A stretch of 64,000 bases of DNA, from the NCBI RefSeq assembly GCF_020080835.1, contig NC_058163.1, forward strand, positions 14,080,787-14,144,786. The letters run 5' to 3'. Made by a program: the position numbers and the translations under genes. Under the pieces are notes generated by a model. The model worked only from the letters and a program-made list of their open reading frames with translations, ran no database searches and was not told where the DNA came from. Every line of letters begins with the position of its first letter. Positions within the stretch are counted from its first letter, which is position 1. This document shows positions 20,724 to 32,589 of the stretch, piece after piece. The DNA is from Cotesia glomerata. Taxonomy: Eukaryota > Arthropoda > Insecta > Hymenoptera > Braconidae.

Positions 20724-22860
20724 GTCGAGCGAGGCACCATCTGGATGCCGTAAGCCGAACCGAGTGATATATTGACCAATCATCGATCGCAACGGAGTAC
20801 TGGACGCATCCCGTAATACAATGGCTGGCTAGAAGAAGCTGTGAGCTGATTGGATGCGAGGTTTTTGAACTAACGGAAAATTGGAGAACACATGTTGCCA
20901 AGGAGGCAGCCATAATAAATTGATTCTGATCTGGACGCCGTACCTGTTAGTCGCACAAATTCCGCTACAAGCATTAAAATATTTTACAACGCAATTAACC
21001 ACCATTACTGAGTTAAATATTGCACATTGTTAAGATTTATTTTACGATTGTACCTTGTCGAAGCTATTGTTCACGACCACTGTGTGGATTATTGCCGAGT
21101 GACGATTAATTAGTATTATTACGTGCACGTGGGAGACGCCATCGCCGAGACATTGACGCTATTCCGCCTGCTATCCCACCAACTTCGTTGAGAGTCAGCT
21201 ACCTGGGCGAGTACCTACCCAAGGGGTTCACTGCTACCGCAGGGTGAGTCTGATCACTAATTTAGCCCCAGGGTGTCCTCACCGCTATATCGCGATCGAT
21301 TTTAGTAAATTTCACCAGTTTGATTTTTGGTGTAAATTTTTTTATAAAATTTTATTAATTTTTTTTTTACGAAAGTAATTATTGAATTCCTTTCAGATTA
21401 TTGAGACGTGTGTGATGACACTCAGAGGCACGGTACCATCGGGGTGTATTTGTGTGTGTGTTCGTAAATCAAGACGTAGATTCAAAGTCGAGCGTTCGCT
21501 TCTTATTATTTATTTTTTTTGTTATTTTTTTTTTTTTTGTTCGAGACACTGGCATTGAACCAACTGTGTGACATTATTATTACTATTGTTAATGGTCTTA
21601 TTGGTTGGAACAGTGATATATGCCGACAATTGAACGTGATTTTTTTTTGTTGTTGTTATTAAACGTAACGCCCGAGAAATTTGGAGCTGCGTAAGACAGC
21701 TAGCCCGACCGACGCGCCATCTCCAAACGCGAGCCCAAAATTATCTCGAGCTTCAACTACCCAGCCAGCTTAGTCGATTTACCGACCGTAATTAGTTATC
21801 CGCCGCGAGCCCGCCAAATTGTTGAATTTTTGAATTATTTGAATTATTATTTTGCGAATCATCGTCGAATTAAAGCTACATTGTGTTTAATTTGCTATTG
21901 CCAATTAATTGGGGAATTTGCTAGCTACTGACGGACCGAATTTAATTTTTTTATTTATTTGTTTAATTATTAATTAATTTGAGCAAAAATTAATTGTTTA
22001 TTTCATCGTATAAGTAATTATAAATTAATTCGAGATTTTTACGAGCCGTTGACGGACCGAATATAATTTTTGGTTATGATTAAGTAATTTGGAGATCGAT
22101 TAATTGCTTACGTCATCGTAGTATTAATTATAAGTCATTTAAATTATTATCTGCGAGCCACCGACGTATCAATATTATTGTTGTTTCTTTTAGTTATTAT
22201 TGTTCGTTCATTCGGCAAATAATTAACGGTTATTATAGTAATTTTTGAAAAATTATTAATAATTCTTGGCGACTGTTAAAAATAAATTGTTGACTAGACA
22301 TTCGGGGATTACTGTTTTTTTATTTTTCTTTTCCCGAGCTTACTTAGATTTAAGCATTTTACGTTTCGCCGTTCATTCGAATTTTAAATCTCTTCGTCAT
22401 CGACCCACCGCCCGACGACAAACGACAACGACTTCGAATTGTGGAACGGTAAGTTCCTGGCGCCCAACTACCTTCGAAACCTAGGTAAGCCATTTTAGGT
22501 AGTGCTCTCCGGCCCTGTCGACGCCAGTGCTGGTGAAAAGACCATTATAGTATATTTACGGTTTGATATTAGAGAGCTTAATAACGAAGCCAATGATTGA
22601 ATTCTTGACATACATAGAATATTGAATGTGTAAAAAGCAATATATAGGATTGTCTAGCAGCGGAGTCTTCGGTCACCTAGCTTTTCTGTCTAGGTCATCA
22701 AACCGTATAAAATCGAAATTAAAAACTTGAAACGGGATGTCGTTTGCTCTCTGGTCACCCCTATAATTTATTTAGGGCGCCACAGGATTCTTGTACACAT
22801 TATCCAAAACTGGACCAGAACATGGTGTATTCTTACAGGGTCGTGAGAGATTGCTAGAAA
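20724..22860. other. Non-coding stretch, possible retroelement leader
   Basis: No convincing gene. It is less AT-rich than its neighbours up to 21300, then dominated by AATTAATT-like phrases. TGGCGCCCAAC at 22459-22469 resembles the primer-binding site used by many LTR elements, and GGCGCCACAGG follows at 22778; no paired LTRs were recognised. A solo leader or LTR remnant is possible but weak. Confidence 0.3.
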
Positions 22861-23339
22861 GGAATCGAAAAATGATTAAGAAAAATTCATTTTTTTAATT
22901 TTTTTACTTGACCAACCCATTTACAATTGTAAAACCCCATACAAAATAAACAAGTTTTGTTTTGTTAAAAGACTATGCCTTATTCCCGTCTGTGCCCCCG
23001 ACCGAGGCATCTAAACAATGGTTTCTAATTCTCAATTGCACCCCCAACCTGGGCAACCATGCAAAGAGTTGTACGTGACTGCCCAGGAAACAGAGGAGGA
23101 TACCATGAATCCCTAGGCAGCACTATAGTGATACTCACACCCACATACAATTTTATTTACCAAACCTAACACACTAAATATTTTTTTAAAAACTTATTAA
23201 CCAATTTTTTCAACAAAATTTATAAATTAATTTTTCCAAATTGAAATCTTACTAACTAATTTTCCAAGTTTATTATTTAATTCTATGTCCTAATTAAAAT
23301 CCGATTAACTTATTTTCCTAAATCCAATATCCAACCCTG
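22861..23339. other. AT-rich non-coding spacer
   Basis: No gene or named repeat recognised. It leads into the 172-bp satellite with a palindromic GTCGTAGTGTGCGTCACTACGAC at about 23352. Confidence 0.4.
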
Positions 23340-23349
23340 GTGGATGACT

Positions 23350-24262
23350 GTGACGTCGTAGTGTGCGTCACTACGACGTCGTACTAACAATTTAAGAAAA
23401 ACCGATCATTGAATAATTACATCAAAGTAACTTTAATCTAATAAATATTCCGTAAGTCAGAAAGTTAATCATAAATCTTGAGCCGTGTAAATAATAAAAT
23501 TTCAATAACTCACTAGCTCAGATAGTATCGAACCTTTGTCGTACGACATTAATTGCGACTTTTAGATTCATTACATTGTGTAGTTAAAATTGCCTAATTA
23601 AATGGCAATAACGAGGAAAAAATAATTTTAAGACACTCAAAAACAAAGTAATACATGATGTCGTTTGACGTAAACACCGACATCACTCGAGTTCACGCTG
23701 TGTCATAGATTATTCCGTACGACACTAATTATGACATTCAAGATAATTGCTTAAATAATCTCATACTTAATAAATAGATATTATTGAATTAAATACATAA
23801 CTTTAAGACAATCTGCACTGTAATCATAAATGCCGTTCGACTTAGACACCGACATAACTCGAGTTCACACTGTGTCGTAGATTACGTCGTACGACACCGA
23901 TTGCGACATCCTAGATAATTGCTTATATAGTCTCATACTCAGTAAATATATACTATTTAATTAAATACATAACTTTAAGATAATCTGGGCTGTAATCAAA
24001 TATGCCGTTCGCCTTAGACACCGACATCACTCGAGTTCACACTGTGTCGTAGATTATGTCGTACGACACTAATTGTGACATTCAAGATAATTGCTTAAAT
24101 AATCTCATACTTAATAAATAGATATTATTAAATTAAATACATAATTTTAAGACAATCTGCACTGTAATCATAGATGCCGTTCGACTAAGACACCGACATC
24201 ACTCGAGTTCACACTGTGTCGTAGATTACGTCGTACGATACCGATTGCGACATCCTAGATAA
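23350..24262. repeat. 172-bp satellite array
   Basis: ACACCGACATCACTCGAG-type landmarks fall at 23675, 23847, 24019 and 24191, each 172 bp apart, together with GTCGTAGATTA and GTCGTACGACAC in every unit. The part before 23640 holds more diverged units. The array stops at 24262 where a Helitron begins. One isolated unit lies at about 52984-53180. Confidence 0.85.
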
Positions 24263-25835
24263 TCTAATATATAAAATTCTCGTGTCACAATGTTCGTTCC
24301 CATACTCCTCCGAAACGGCTTGACCGATTCTCATAAAATTTTTTATGCATATTCAGTAAGCCTAAGAATCGGCTACTATCTATTTTTCTAACCTCTAAGT
24401 GATAAGGGGTGGTCACCCCAAAAATTTATTTTCTATTTTTTTGATAAAATTTTTTTTTTTTATTTTTTTATTATGTGGCATCAAAAAATACAAACAACTC
24501 TCAATTTGCACTTTTTTATCACCAACCCTTGCTTTTTAATAGTCATTTTCATAATTTTATCATTTTCTATCCCGCTCGATAACATCAATTATCATCACTT
24601 GGTAAGTTATCCCCTCCATGTGTCTACCGGTGTCACTTCTCACCCTGTAAACAGCACAGAGTAGGGATGTTACCTCTACAGTTTTCGGCTATTATTAGTG
24701 TCTATGCTTCAAGCGTAGTAGTTAAACATTTTTACGATCTCATGGTAACTCTCATATCAAATATATTCTCGAGTAACTTTACTATTTATTTATTAATAAC
24801 TAATATTATTGAATATAATTATTTATTAATAACTAATAAAATTATTAATTTTGAGTGTAAATCGCACGATCAGTTAATTGAGTGACTTACATAACCTCTA
24901 AAATACTCAACATGTGTCACGAGTTCCCGCAAACAACGGCTATTAAGTTGTAAGTATAAATTATTTTTTACGTTTATTATAAAATCAAAAATTATTTTTT
25001 CTTATTCATAACGAAAATATTGTTAGGAATGGTGAAAAACGAATTCAGTGAAAGTTAGATTTTTATTACAATTGGGAAATTTTTTTTTGTGTTTACTTAT
25101 AAGAGCTCTAACTTCGACAGAATTATTTTTTTCACTATTTCTAACAATATGTATTTTCGATATAATTAAGAAACATAAAATTTTTCGCTTTCGTGAAACT
25201 ATCTAATTTTTACATGTATATTTAATGTAATCAAAGATAAAATAAATGATTAATATAATAATTAAATAATTCAATCAGTCCTATCCATGTGTGTTTTGTA
25301 TTGTACAGTGGACAATGCCAACAAAACGCAAAGGGGCCAATTTGAGCCGTGATCCAAATAAATCTAGAAGCATTCGAAATAGAAGAGCCCAAAGAACCGA
25401 AGAACAAGTTCAGGAAGAAAATACTGGAGCGCGTGTGAGAATGGCGCAATTGCATCAAGAACAATCAGACGATACACAAGCTGAACGCAATGAAGTCATG
25501 AGATTAGAACAACGACAATCACACCATCAAGTTTGTTTGTATCAGCTATAGACAGGCTAACAAAAAATATTGTTCACGCTGCAGCTTTAAGAGATTAATA
25601 TTATGTAATTAATTAATTATATAAATAATTATTACTTTTAATAAATTAAAACAATTAATGTTTGGTGTTTTGTTATTTTTAAACAACATTCCCTCATCGT
25701 TCACAGCGCTCCAGGACTTTTTCACTCATATTTCACATCCTGATACACTTCCGATAAGTTAGTAATTTTTTTTCTACACTAGAAATTCTCTTGAAATTAT
25801 TCACATGGCAAAACAACGTTTGCCGGGTCAGCTAG
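24263..25835 (+). mobile_element. Short Helitron
   Basis: The 5' end is TC followed by TAATATATAAAATTCTCGTG (24263 on), a common insect Helitron start. The 3' end is a GGCAAA-ACAACG-TTTGCC hairpin about ten bases before CTAG at 25832-25835, flanked by A (24262) and T (25836) as expected for insertion into AT. At 1.57 kb it cannot encode a Rep/helicase, and only a small N-terminal-type frame (25315-25551) remains, so it is a deletion derivative. Confidence 0.85.
25315..25551 (+). pseudogene. Helitron RepHel N-terminal remnant
   Basis: From ATG at 25315 the product is MPTKRKGANLSRDPN..., with SIRNRRAQRTEEQVQEEN and a Gln/Glu/Arg-rich tail, about 78 residues. This basic, Arg/Glu-rich start is typical of the leader of insect Helitron RepHel proteins. 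All of Rep and helicase is missing. A near-identical piece is present at about 54400-54458 beside the second gap. Confidence 0.65.
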
Positions 25836-26150
25836 TATTCTATATAATGTCATAATGATGAATTATACAGGGTGTCCCAGAAGTACCGGACGTCCTTGAA
25901 GCATCTAATAGAAAAAAAAAATTCTAAGACGAAAAGTCCTCAGCCATTTATCGATCAGACCCATAGATAATTAATTATTAATTAAAATCAGTAGCCAATC
26001 AGGTGCGCGCTATAGCGGCAAGGCAACTCGGCGGTAAGTAGTCGGTGACTGCGAGAGTGAGACGCGAAAGGTACAGCGGTACGCTCGCTCGAGCAGCGGC
26101 TCACGAGACTGAGTTCTTACAATGGAACAACAATGTTGCTTATGTGTACT
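25836..26150. other. Spacer with ACAGGGTGTCCC-type motif
   Basis: ATACAGGGTGTCCCAGAAGT at 25865 resembles a recurrent start of insect repeats, but no matching end was found. Otherwise non-coding, with a GC-richer part at 25998-26110. Confidence 0.35.
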
Positions 26151-26734
26151 GTTATGTAATTTTGTATGCGTGTGTCTGTGTGTTTGTGTGTGTTTTGGAT
26201 TATTAAAAAAAGTAAGCGCCTGTAAATTTGAAGTAGGAAAAATTTTTAAAGGCATGTACGAAAGAGTATGTACACGTGCAAGAGTGTAGGTGCGTGTGTA
26301 TGTGTGTGTTATTATGTAATTGTGCGTGTGTGTATGCGTATGAATACTTTCTCGTGTGTGCTAGTGTAAGCATGTTGATGGATGTGTGTCATTTTAGTAT
26401 GTATGTGTGTATGCTAATAATTTTTTTTTTGTGTGCGCTACCGTGTGTATGTTGATGGATTTGGATTATTTTAGTGTGTTTGTGTGTGTGTTTATGTATG
26501 TGTATGCTAATAATTTTTTTTCGTGTGTGCTAGTGTGTGGATGTTGAAGGATGTGTGTAATTTTAGTGTGTGTTTGTGTCTGTATGCTTGTAATTATTTT
26601 TTTGTGTGTGCTAGTGTGTGAGCGTTAATAGATGTGTGTAAATTTAGTGTGTGTGTGTGTGTGTGTGTTTGGGAGCATGCTCATAATTTTTTTTCGTGTG
26701 TGATAGTGTGTGTATGTTGATGGATGTGTGTAAT

Positions 26735-26779
<45 letters not shown>

Positions 26780-27239
26780 CTTGTCATTACTTTTTCGTGT
26801 GTGCTAAAGTGTGGACGTTGAAGGATGTGTGTAATTTGAGTGTGTGTTTGTGTCTCTTTGCTTGTGATTATTTTTTCGTATGTGATAGTGTGTGTATGTT
26901 GATGGATGTGTGTAATTTTATTGTGTGTATGTATGTGTGTTTGTGCACTGGTAATTTTTTTTCGTGTGTGCTAGTGTGTGGATGTTGAAGGATGTGTATA
27001 ATTGTAGTGTGTGTTTGTGTCTGTTTGCTTGTTATTATTCTTTTAGTGTGTGCTTGTGTGTATGTTGATGGTAGGTGTAATTTTAGTGTGTTTGTGTGTG
27101 TCTGCTTGTGATTTTTTTTTGTGTGTGATAGTGTGTGTATGTTGATAGATGTGGGTCATTGTATTGTGTGTGTGTGTGTTTGTGTGTCTGCGTGTCTGTA
27201 TGCTTGTAATTATTTTTACACGCTTTTTATTAGCTTCAC

Positions 27240-27350
27240 TTGTATGTCAGTTTGTCAGTTTGTCAGTTTGTCAGTTTGTCAGTTTGTCAGTTTGTCAGTT
27301 TGTCAGTTTGTCAGTTTGTCAGTTTGTCAGTTTGTCAGTTTGTCAGTATG
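27240..27350. repeat. 8-bp tandem repeat (GTCAGTTT)n
   Basis: About thirteen uninterrupted copies of TTGTCAG-T. The flanking context (ACACGCTTTTTATTAGCTTC before, AGTATGTAACTCTCC after) recurs at 28213-28265 with only one or two copies of the 8-mer, so the run is an expansion of that element. Confidence 0.95.
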
Positions 27351-27443
27351 TAACTCTCCTTCGCATAAAGAGACTACCATAATGATATTATTTAAATTTT
27401 GATTATTATCAACCTAGAACCCAGGTGATGACCTTCCTAGTCA

Positions 27444-28210
27444 TCCTCTGATGACCATCCCGAAGTTATATCTCGAAACCAGGTGTTTTCCTCCGTAGGT
27501 TTTCATCGGGAATGGCACAGATAAACCCGTACATCAACCCGGAATCCTCTGATGACCATCCCGAAGTTATATCTCGAAACCAGGTGTTTTCCTCCGTAGG
27601 TTTTCATCGGGAATGGCACCGATAAACCCGTACATCAACCCGGAATCCTCTGATGACCATCCCGAAGTTATATCTCGAAACCAGGTGTTTTCCTCTGTAG
27701 GTTTTCATCGGGAATGGCACAGATAAACCCGTAAATCAACCCGGAATCCTCTGATGACCATCCCGAAGTTATATCTCGAAACCAGGTGTTTTCCTCCGTA
27801 GGTTTTCATCGGGAATGGCACAGATAAACCCGTACATCAACCCGGAATCCTCTGATGACCATCCCGAAGTTATATCTCGAAACCAGGTGTTTTCTTCCGT
27901 AGGTTTTCATCGGGAATGGCACAGATAAACCCGTACATCAACCCGGAATCCTCTGATGACCATCCCGAAGTTATATCTCGAAACCAGGTGTTTTCCTCCG
28001 TAGGTTTTCATCGGGAATGGCACAGATAAACCCGTACATCAACCCGGAATCCTCTGATGACCATCCCGAAGTTATATTTCGAAACCAGGTGTTTTCCTCC
28101 GTAGGTTTTCATCAGGAATGGCACAGATAAACCCGTACATCAACCCGGAATCCTCTGATGACCATCCCGAAGTTATATTTCGAAACCAGGTGTTTTCCTC
28201 CGTAGGTTTT
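27444..28210. repeat. 101-bp tandem array
   Basis: TCCTCTGATGACCATCCCGA occurs at 27545, 27646, 27747, 27848, 27949, 28050 and 28151, spaced exactly 101 bp, with a variant start at 27444. Units differ by only a few substitutions, so amplification is recent. It is flanked on both sides by the same TTACACGCTTT-AGCTTCACTTG-TAACTCTCC sequence (27216 and 28211), as if the array grew inside one element. Confidence 0.95.
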
Positions 28211-28367
28211 TTACACGCTTTATATTAGCTTCACTTGTATGTCAGTTTGTCAGTATGTAACTCTCCGTGGGTAATTTGCGCGCCTGAATATTTTTGATAA
28301 TCAACAAATAATAGTTTAAAAACTAAAAATCACGCTTTTATAAATAAACCAAACTAAAAGTAAAAAT

Positions 28368-28793
28368 AAATAATAGTTTAAAAACTAAAAACATCGCTTT
28401 TTTATAGAAAACCAAACTAAAAAATAGAAAATAAATTTTAATAAATTTAAATTAAGAATAGTGTTAAAAATTTCAATAAATATAAATTATTAATAGTGTA
28501 AATTAAAAAATGTATTTTATTTTTAAAAATAAGCGTGGGTGCTTTTAAGATATCAAAATGATAATCACTCTACTCATATCTGTCCAATAAAATATTTATA
28601 ACTATTGACACCATGCACCCCACGCTTTTTTAAAATAAAATACATTTTTTTATTTACACTATTATTAATTTATATTTATTGAAATTTTTAACACTATTCT
28701 TAATTTAAATTTATTAAAATTTATTTTCTATTTTTTAGTTTGGTTTTCTATAAAAAGCGTGTTTTTAGTTTTTTTAAACTATTATTTATTTTG
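28368..28793. mobile_element. ~426-bp foldback element (long palindrome)
   Basis: Arms 28368-28552 and 28619-28793 are near-perfect reverse complements (AATAATAGTTTAAAAACTAA ... TTTTTAAACTATTATT), about 175 bp each, around a 66-bp loop. Both arms carry AAGCGTG phrases at matching places. It separates the 101-bp-array insert from the resumed GT minisatellite. Confidence 0.85.
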
Positions 28794-28912
28794 TGTGTGC
28801 TAGTGTGTGAGCGTTAATGGATGTGTGTCAATTAGTGTGTGTGTGTTTGGGAGTATGCTCATAATTTTTTTTCGTGTGTGATAGTGTGTGTATGTTGATG
28901 GATGTGTGTGAT

Positions 28913-28961
<49 letters not shown>

Positions 28962-29920
28962 CTTGTCATTACTTTTTCGTTTGTGCTGGAGTGTGGACGT
29001 TGAAGGATGTGTGTAATTTGAGTGAGTGTTTGTGTCTCTTTGCTTGTGATTATTTTTTCGTATGTGATAGTGTGTGTATGTTGATGGATGTGTGTAATTT
29101 TATTGTGAGTATGTATGTGTGTTTGTGCACTGGTAATTTTTTTTTCGTGTGTGCTAGTGTGTGGATGTTGAAGGATGTGTGTAATTGTAGTGTGTGTTTG
29201 TGTCTGTGTGCTTGTTATTATTCTTTTAGTGTGTGCTTGTGTGTGTATGTTGATGGTAGGTGTAATTTTAGTGTGTTTGTGTGTGTGTGTGTCTGTAGAT
29301 GATCGTAATTTTTATGTGCGCTAGTGCGTGTATGTTGATAGATGTGTGTATTTTAATTGTGTGTGTGTGTGTGTGTGTGCATATGTGTGAGCTTGTAATT
29401 ATTCTTTCGTGTGTGCTAGTGTGTGGATGTTGAAGAATGTGTGTAATTTTAGGCTGTGTTTGTGTCTGTGTGCTTGTTATTATTTTTTTGTGTGCGCTAG
29501 TGTGTGCGTGTTGCTGGATGTGTGTAAATTTATTGTGTGTGTGTGTGTTTGCTAATAATTTTTTTTCGTGTGTGCTAGTGTGAGTATGTTGATGGATATG
29601 TGTAATTCTGGTCTGTGTTTGTGACTGTGTGCTTGTTATTATTATTATGTGTGTACTGGTGTGTGTATGTTGATAGATGTGTGTATTTTAATTGTGTGTG
29701 TGTGTATGCTTGTGATTTTTTTTTTGTGTGTGATAGTGTGTGTATGTTGATGGATGTGTGTAATTTTATTGTGTGTGTGTTTGTGCACTAGTATCTTTTT
29801 TCGTGTGTGCTAGTGTGTGTATGTTAAAGGATGTTTGTGACTTTAGTGTGTCTTTATGTATGGTAACAATTTTTTTTCGTGTGCGCTAGTGTGTGTACGT
29901 TGATAGATGTGGGTCATTGT

Positions 29921-29960
<40 letters not shown>

Positions 29961-31599
29961 TGCGTGTGTGTATGCTTGTAATTATTTCTTTGTGTGCGCT
30001 AGTGTGGGCATGTTGCTGGATGTGTAATTTTATTGTGTGCTTGTAATTATTTTTTTGTGTGCGCTAGTGTATGGATATTAGAGGATGTGTGTAATTGTAT
30101 TGTGTTTGTTATTAATTTTTTGTGTGTGCTAGTGTGTTTATGTTGATGGATGTGTGTAAATTTAGTGTGTGTGTGTGTGTGTGTATGCAAATAATTTTTT
30201 CACGTGTGCTAGAGTGTCGATGTTGAAGGATGTGTGTAATTTTAGTGTGTGTTTGTGTCTGTATGCTTGTAATTATTTTTTTGTGTGTGCTAGTGTGTGA
30301 GCGTTGATGGATGTGGGTCATTGTATTGTGTGTGTGTGTGTGTTTGTGTGTCTGCGTGTGTGTATGCTTGTAACTATTCTTTCGTGTGTGCTAGTGTATG
30401 GATGTTAGAGGATGTGTGTAATTTTATTGTGTGTTTGTTATTAATTTTTTGTGTGTGCTAGTGTGTTTATGTTGATGGATGTGTGTAAATTTATTGCGTG
30501 TGTGTTTGGGAGTATGCTCATAATTAGTTTTTCGTGTATGATAGTGTGTGTATGTTGATGGATGTGTGTAATTTTAGTGTGTGTGAGTGTGTGTGTGTGT
30601 GTATGCTTGGCATTACTTTTTCGTGTGTGCTAGTGTGTGTATGTCGATAGATGTGGGTCATTGTATTGTGTGTGTGTGTGTCCGTGTATGTGTGTGTCTG
30701 CGTGTGTGTATGCTTGTAATTATTTCTTTGTGTGCGCTAGTGTGTGCATGTTGCTGGATGTGTGTAATTTTATTGTGTTTGTTATTAATTTTTTGTGTGT
30801 GCTAGTGTGTTTATGTTGATGGATGGGTGTAAATTTAGTTCGTGTGTGTGTATGCAAATAATTTTTTTCGCGTGTGCTAGAGTGTCGATGTTGAAGGATG
30901 TGTGTAATTTTAGTGTGTGTTTGTATCTGTATGCTTGTAATTATTTTTTTGTGTGTAGTAGTGTGTGAGCGTTGATAGATGTGTGTAAATTTATTGTGTG
31001 TGTGTGTGGGTGTATGCTCATAATTATTCTCCGTGTGTGCTAGTGTGTAGATGTTGAAGAATGTGTCTAATTTTAGGCTGTGTTTGTGTCTGTGTGCTTG
31101 TTATTATTTTTTTGTGTGCGCTAGTGTGTGCGTGTTGCTGGATGTGTGTAAATTTATTGTGTGTATGTGTGTGTGGTTTGCTTATCATTATTTTTATGTG
31201 TGTGCTGGTATGTGTATGATGATAAATGTGTGTATTAAAATTGTGTGTGTGTGTGTGTGTGTGTGTGTCTGTGTGTATGCTTGTGATTTTTTTTCGTGTG
31301 CTACCGTGTGTGTATGTTGATGGATGTGTGTAATTTTAGTGTATGTGTGTGTGTGTGTGCATGCTTATAATTTTTTTGTGTGTGCTAGAGTGTGTAAGTT
31401 GATGGATGTGTGTAATTTTAGTGTATGTGTGTGTGTGTGTGTGCATGCTTATAATTTTTTCTGTGTGTGCTAGAGTGTGTAAGTTGATGGATGTGTGAAA
31501 TTTTAGTGTGTGTTTGTGTCTGTGTGCTAGTTATTATTTTTTTGTGTGCGCTAGTGAGTGGATCTTGATGGATGTGTGTAATTGTATTGTGTGTGTGTG

Positions 31600-31699
31600 N
31601 NNNNNNNNNNNNNNNNNNNNNNNNNNNNNNNNNNNNNNNNNNNNNNNNNNNNNNNNNNNNNNNNNNNNNNNNNNNNNNNNNNNNNNNNNNNNNNNNNNN
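31600..31699. other. Assembly gap (100 N)
   Basis: Exactly 100 N, a conventional placeholder for a gap of unknown length. The GT minisatellite ends here, so its true extent is unknown. Confidence 1.
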
Positions 31700-32190
31700 A
31701 TTTATTTAAATTACGACAAATATTAAATAATGCGCCAAATAATTTATTAAAATAATGTTAGTGTGAAATAAATTTTTGTCTCAAATAATTCTAATTTAGC
31801 AGTTTACTCAATTCTATTTCTACTGGCTTAAGCCAAATTATTATTCAACGATTCTCAATAAATAAATTTTACACATGACATAAGAATCTGGAATTAATAA
31901 CCCGAATTAAATCCCTGGTATTATTAACCCGGACAGGCCTATGTATAAAATAAGTAATGACAAAGAAAAATTATTTTCCTTAAACAAATTAATCAATAAC
32001 CCGAAATAAGTCCTAGTATCATTAATTAATTGCTTTATAATTTGATTTTAAATTCAATACTTAATATTGATACTTAAACAAACTAACGATTGTAACCGAG
32101 CACGAAATGGCGGTGACCTTCAGCCGACTTGTTGCCTGGCTGACGCCGCAGACCCGAGAGATAATTAACTCGTTATATATAGTATATACT
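31700..32190. repeat. Family X repeat, first part
   Basis: AATAACCCGAA-type phrases and GACCGAGCACGAAATGGCGG (32095) match the copy at about 56460-56860 (GACCGAGCGCGAAATGGCAG at 56782). It is non-coding. The copy is split here by a LINE and resumes at about 34797. Confidence 0.75.
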
Positions 32191-32589
32191 AGTACAGAGC
32201 GGATGTATTTTTTTTTGTTAAACTTGAGTAGAAGTAATTATTGATACTGAGTGGGTATTTATAAAACATTTTTATAGTGAACTGTAAATTAAAAATTAAG
32301 CTTTTATTTGAAGTAATAATCTTTCGATTACTAAACGTAATACTAATTAAAATCTACAAAATACCTCTCAAATATTAAAGTTTAAGGTTATAATGAAAAT
32401 AATAGTTGTCGGTTATAATTTGTTGTGTGCTGCCATCTAGTGAAATTTTTCATGATGTCTATGTCATGTGGATTGTGTTTGAGGTCGATAACAGAACAGG
32501 CGGCAGCGGTCCAAAGTGGCGCCGCGTGAAAACATTATTTCCATGACAACTGTGTCTAAATCCGGTACTGTTTACCTTCCAAGACACGT

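Larger units (their letters stand above)
26150..31599. repeat. GT-rich minisatellite, ~80-100-bp units
   Basis: The unit is of the form GTGTGCTAGTGTGTGGATGT, then TGAAGGATGTGTGTAATTTT, a (GT)n run and TATGCTTGTAATTATTTTTT. Dozens of copies continue up to the gap at 31600. A ~400-bp block at 26690-27100 recurs almost unchanged at 28865-29280, pointing to higher-order duplication. Apparent Cys/Val-rich reading frames here are by-products of GT repeats. Foreign sequence interrupts it at about 27216-28793. Confidence 0.9.

Noticed and set aside
22266..22484. Short plus-strand frame with hydrophobic start
   Set aside because: No domain, low-complexity surroundings, GT-like site within; nothing supports a gene.
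24473..24885. Two small hydrophobic frames in the Helitron
   Set aside because: AT-rich translation in non-coding Helitron sequence; no homology recognised.
27444..28210. CRISPR-like spacing of repeats
   Set aside because: Units are 101 bp and contiguous with no variable spacers; eukaryotic tandem repeat.
26743..31320. Several Cys/Val-rich reading frames of 70-140 codons
   Set aside because: They are translations of GT repeats and of TGTGTGC-type units; no start context or domain.
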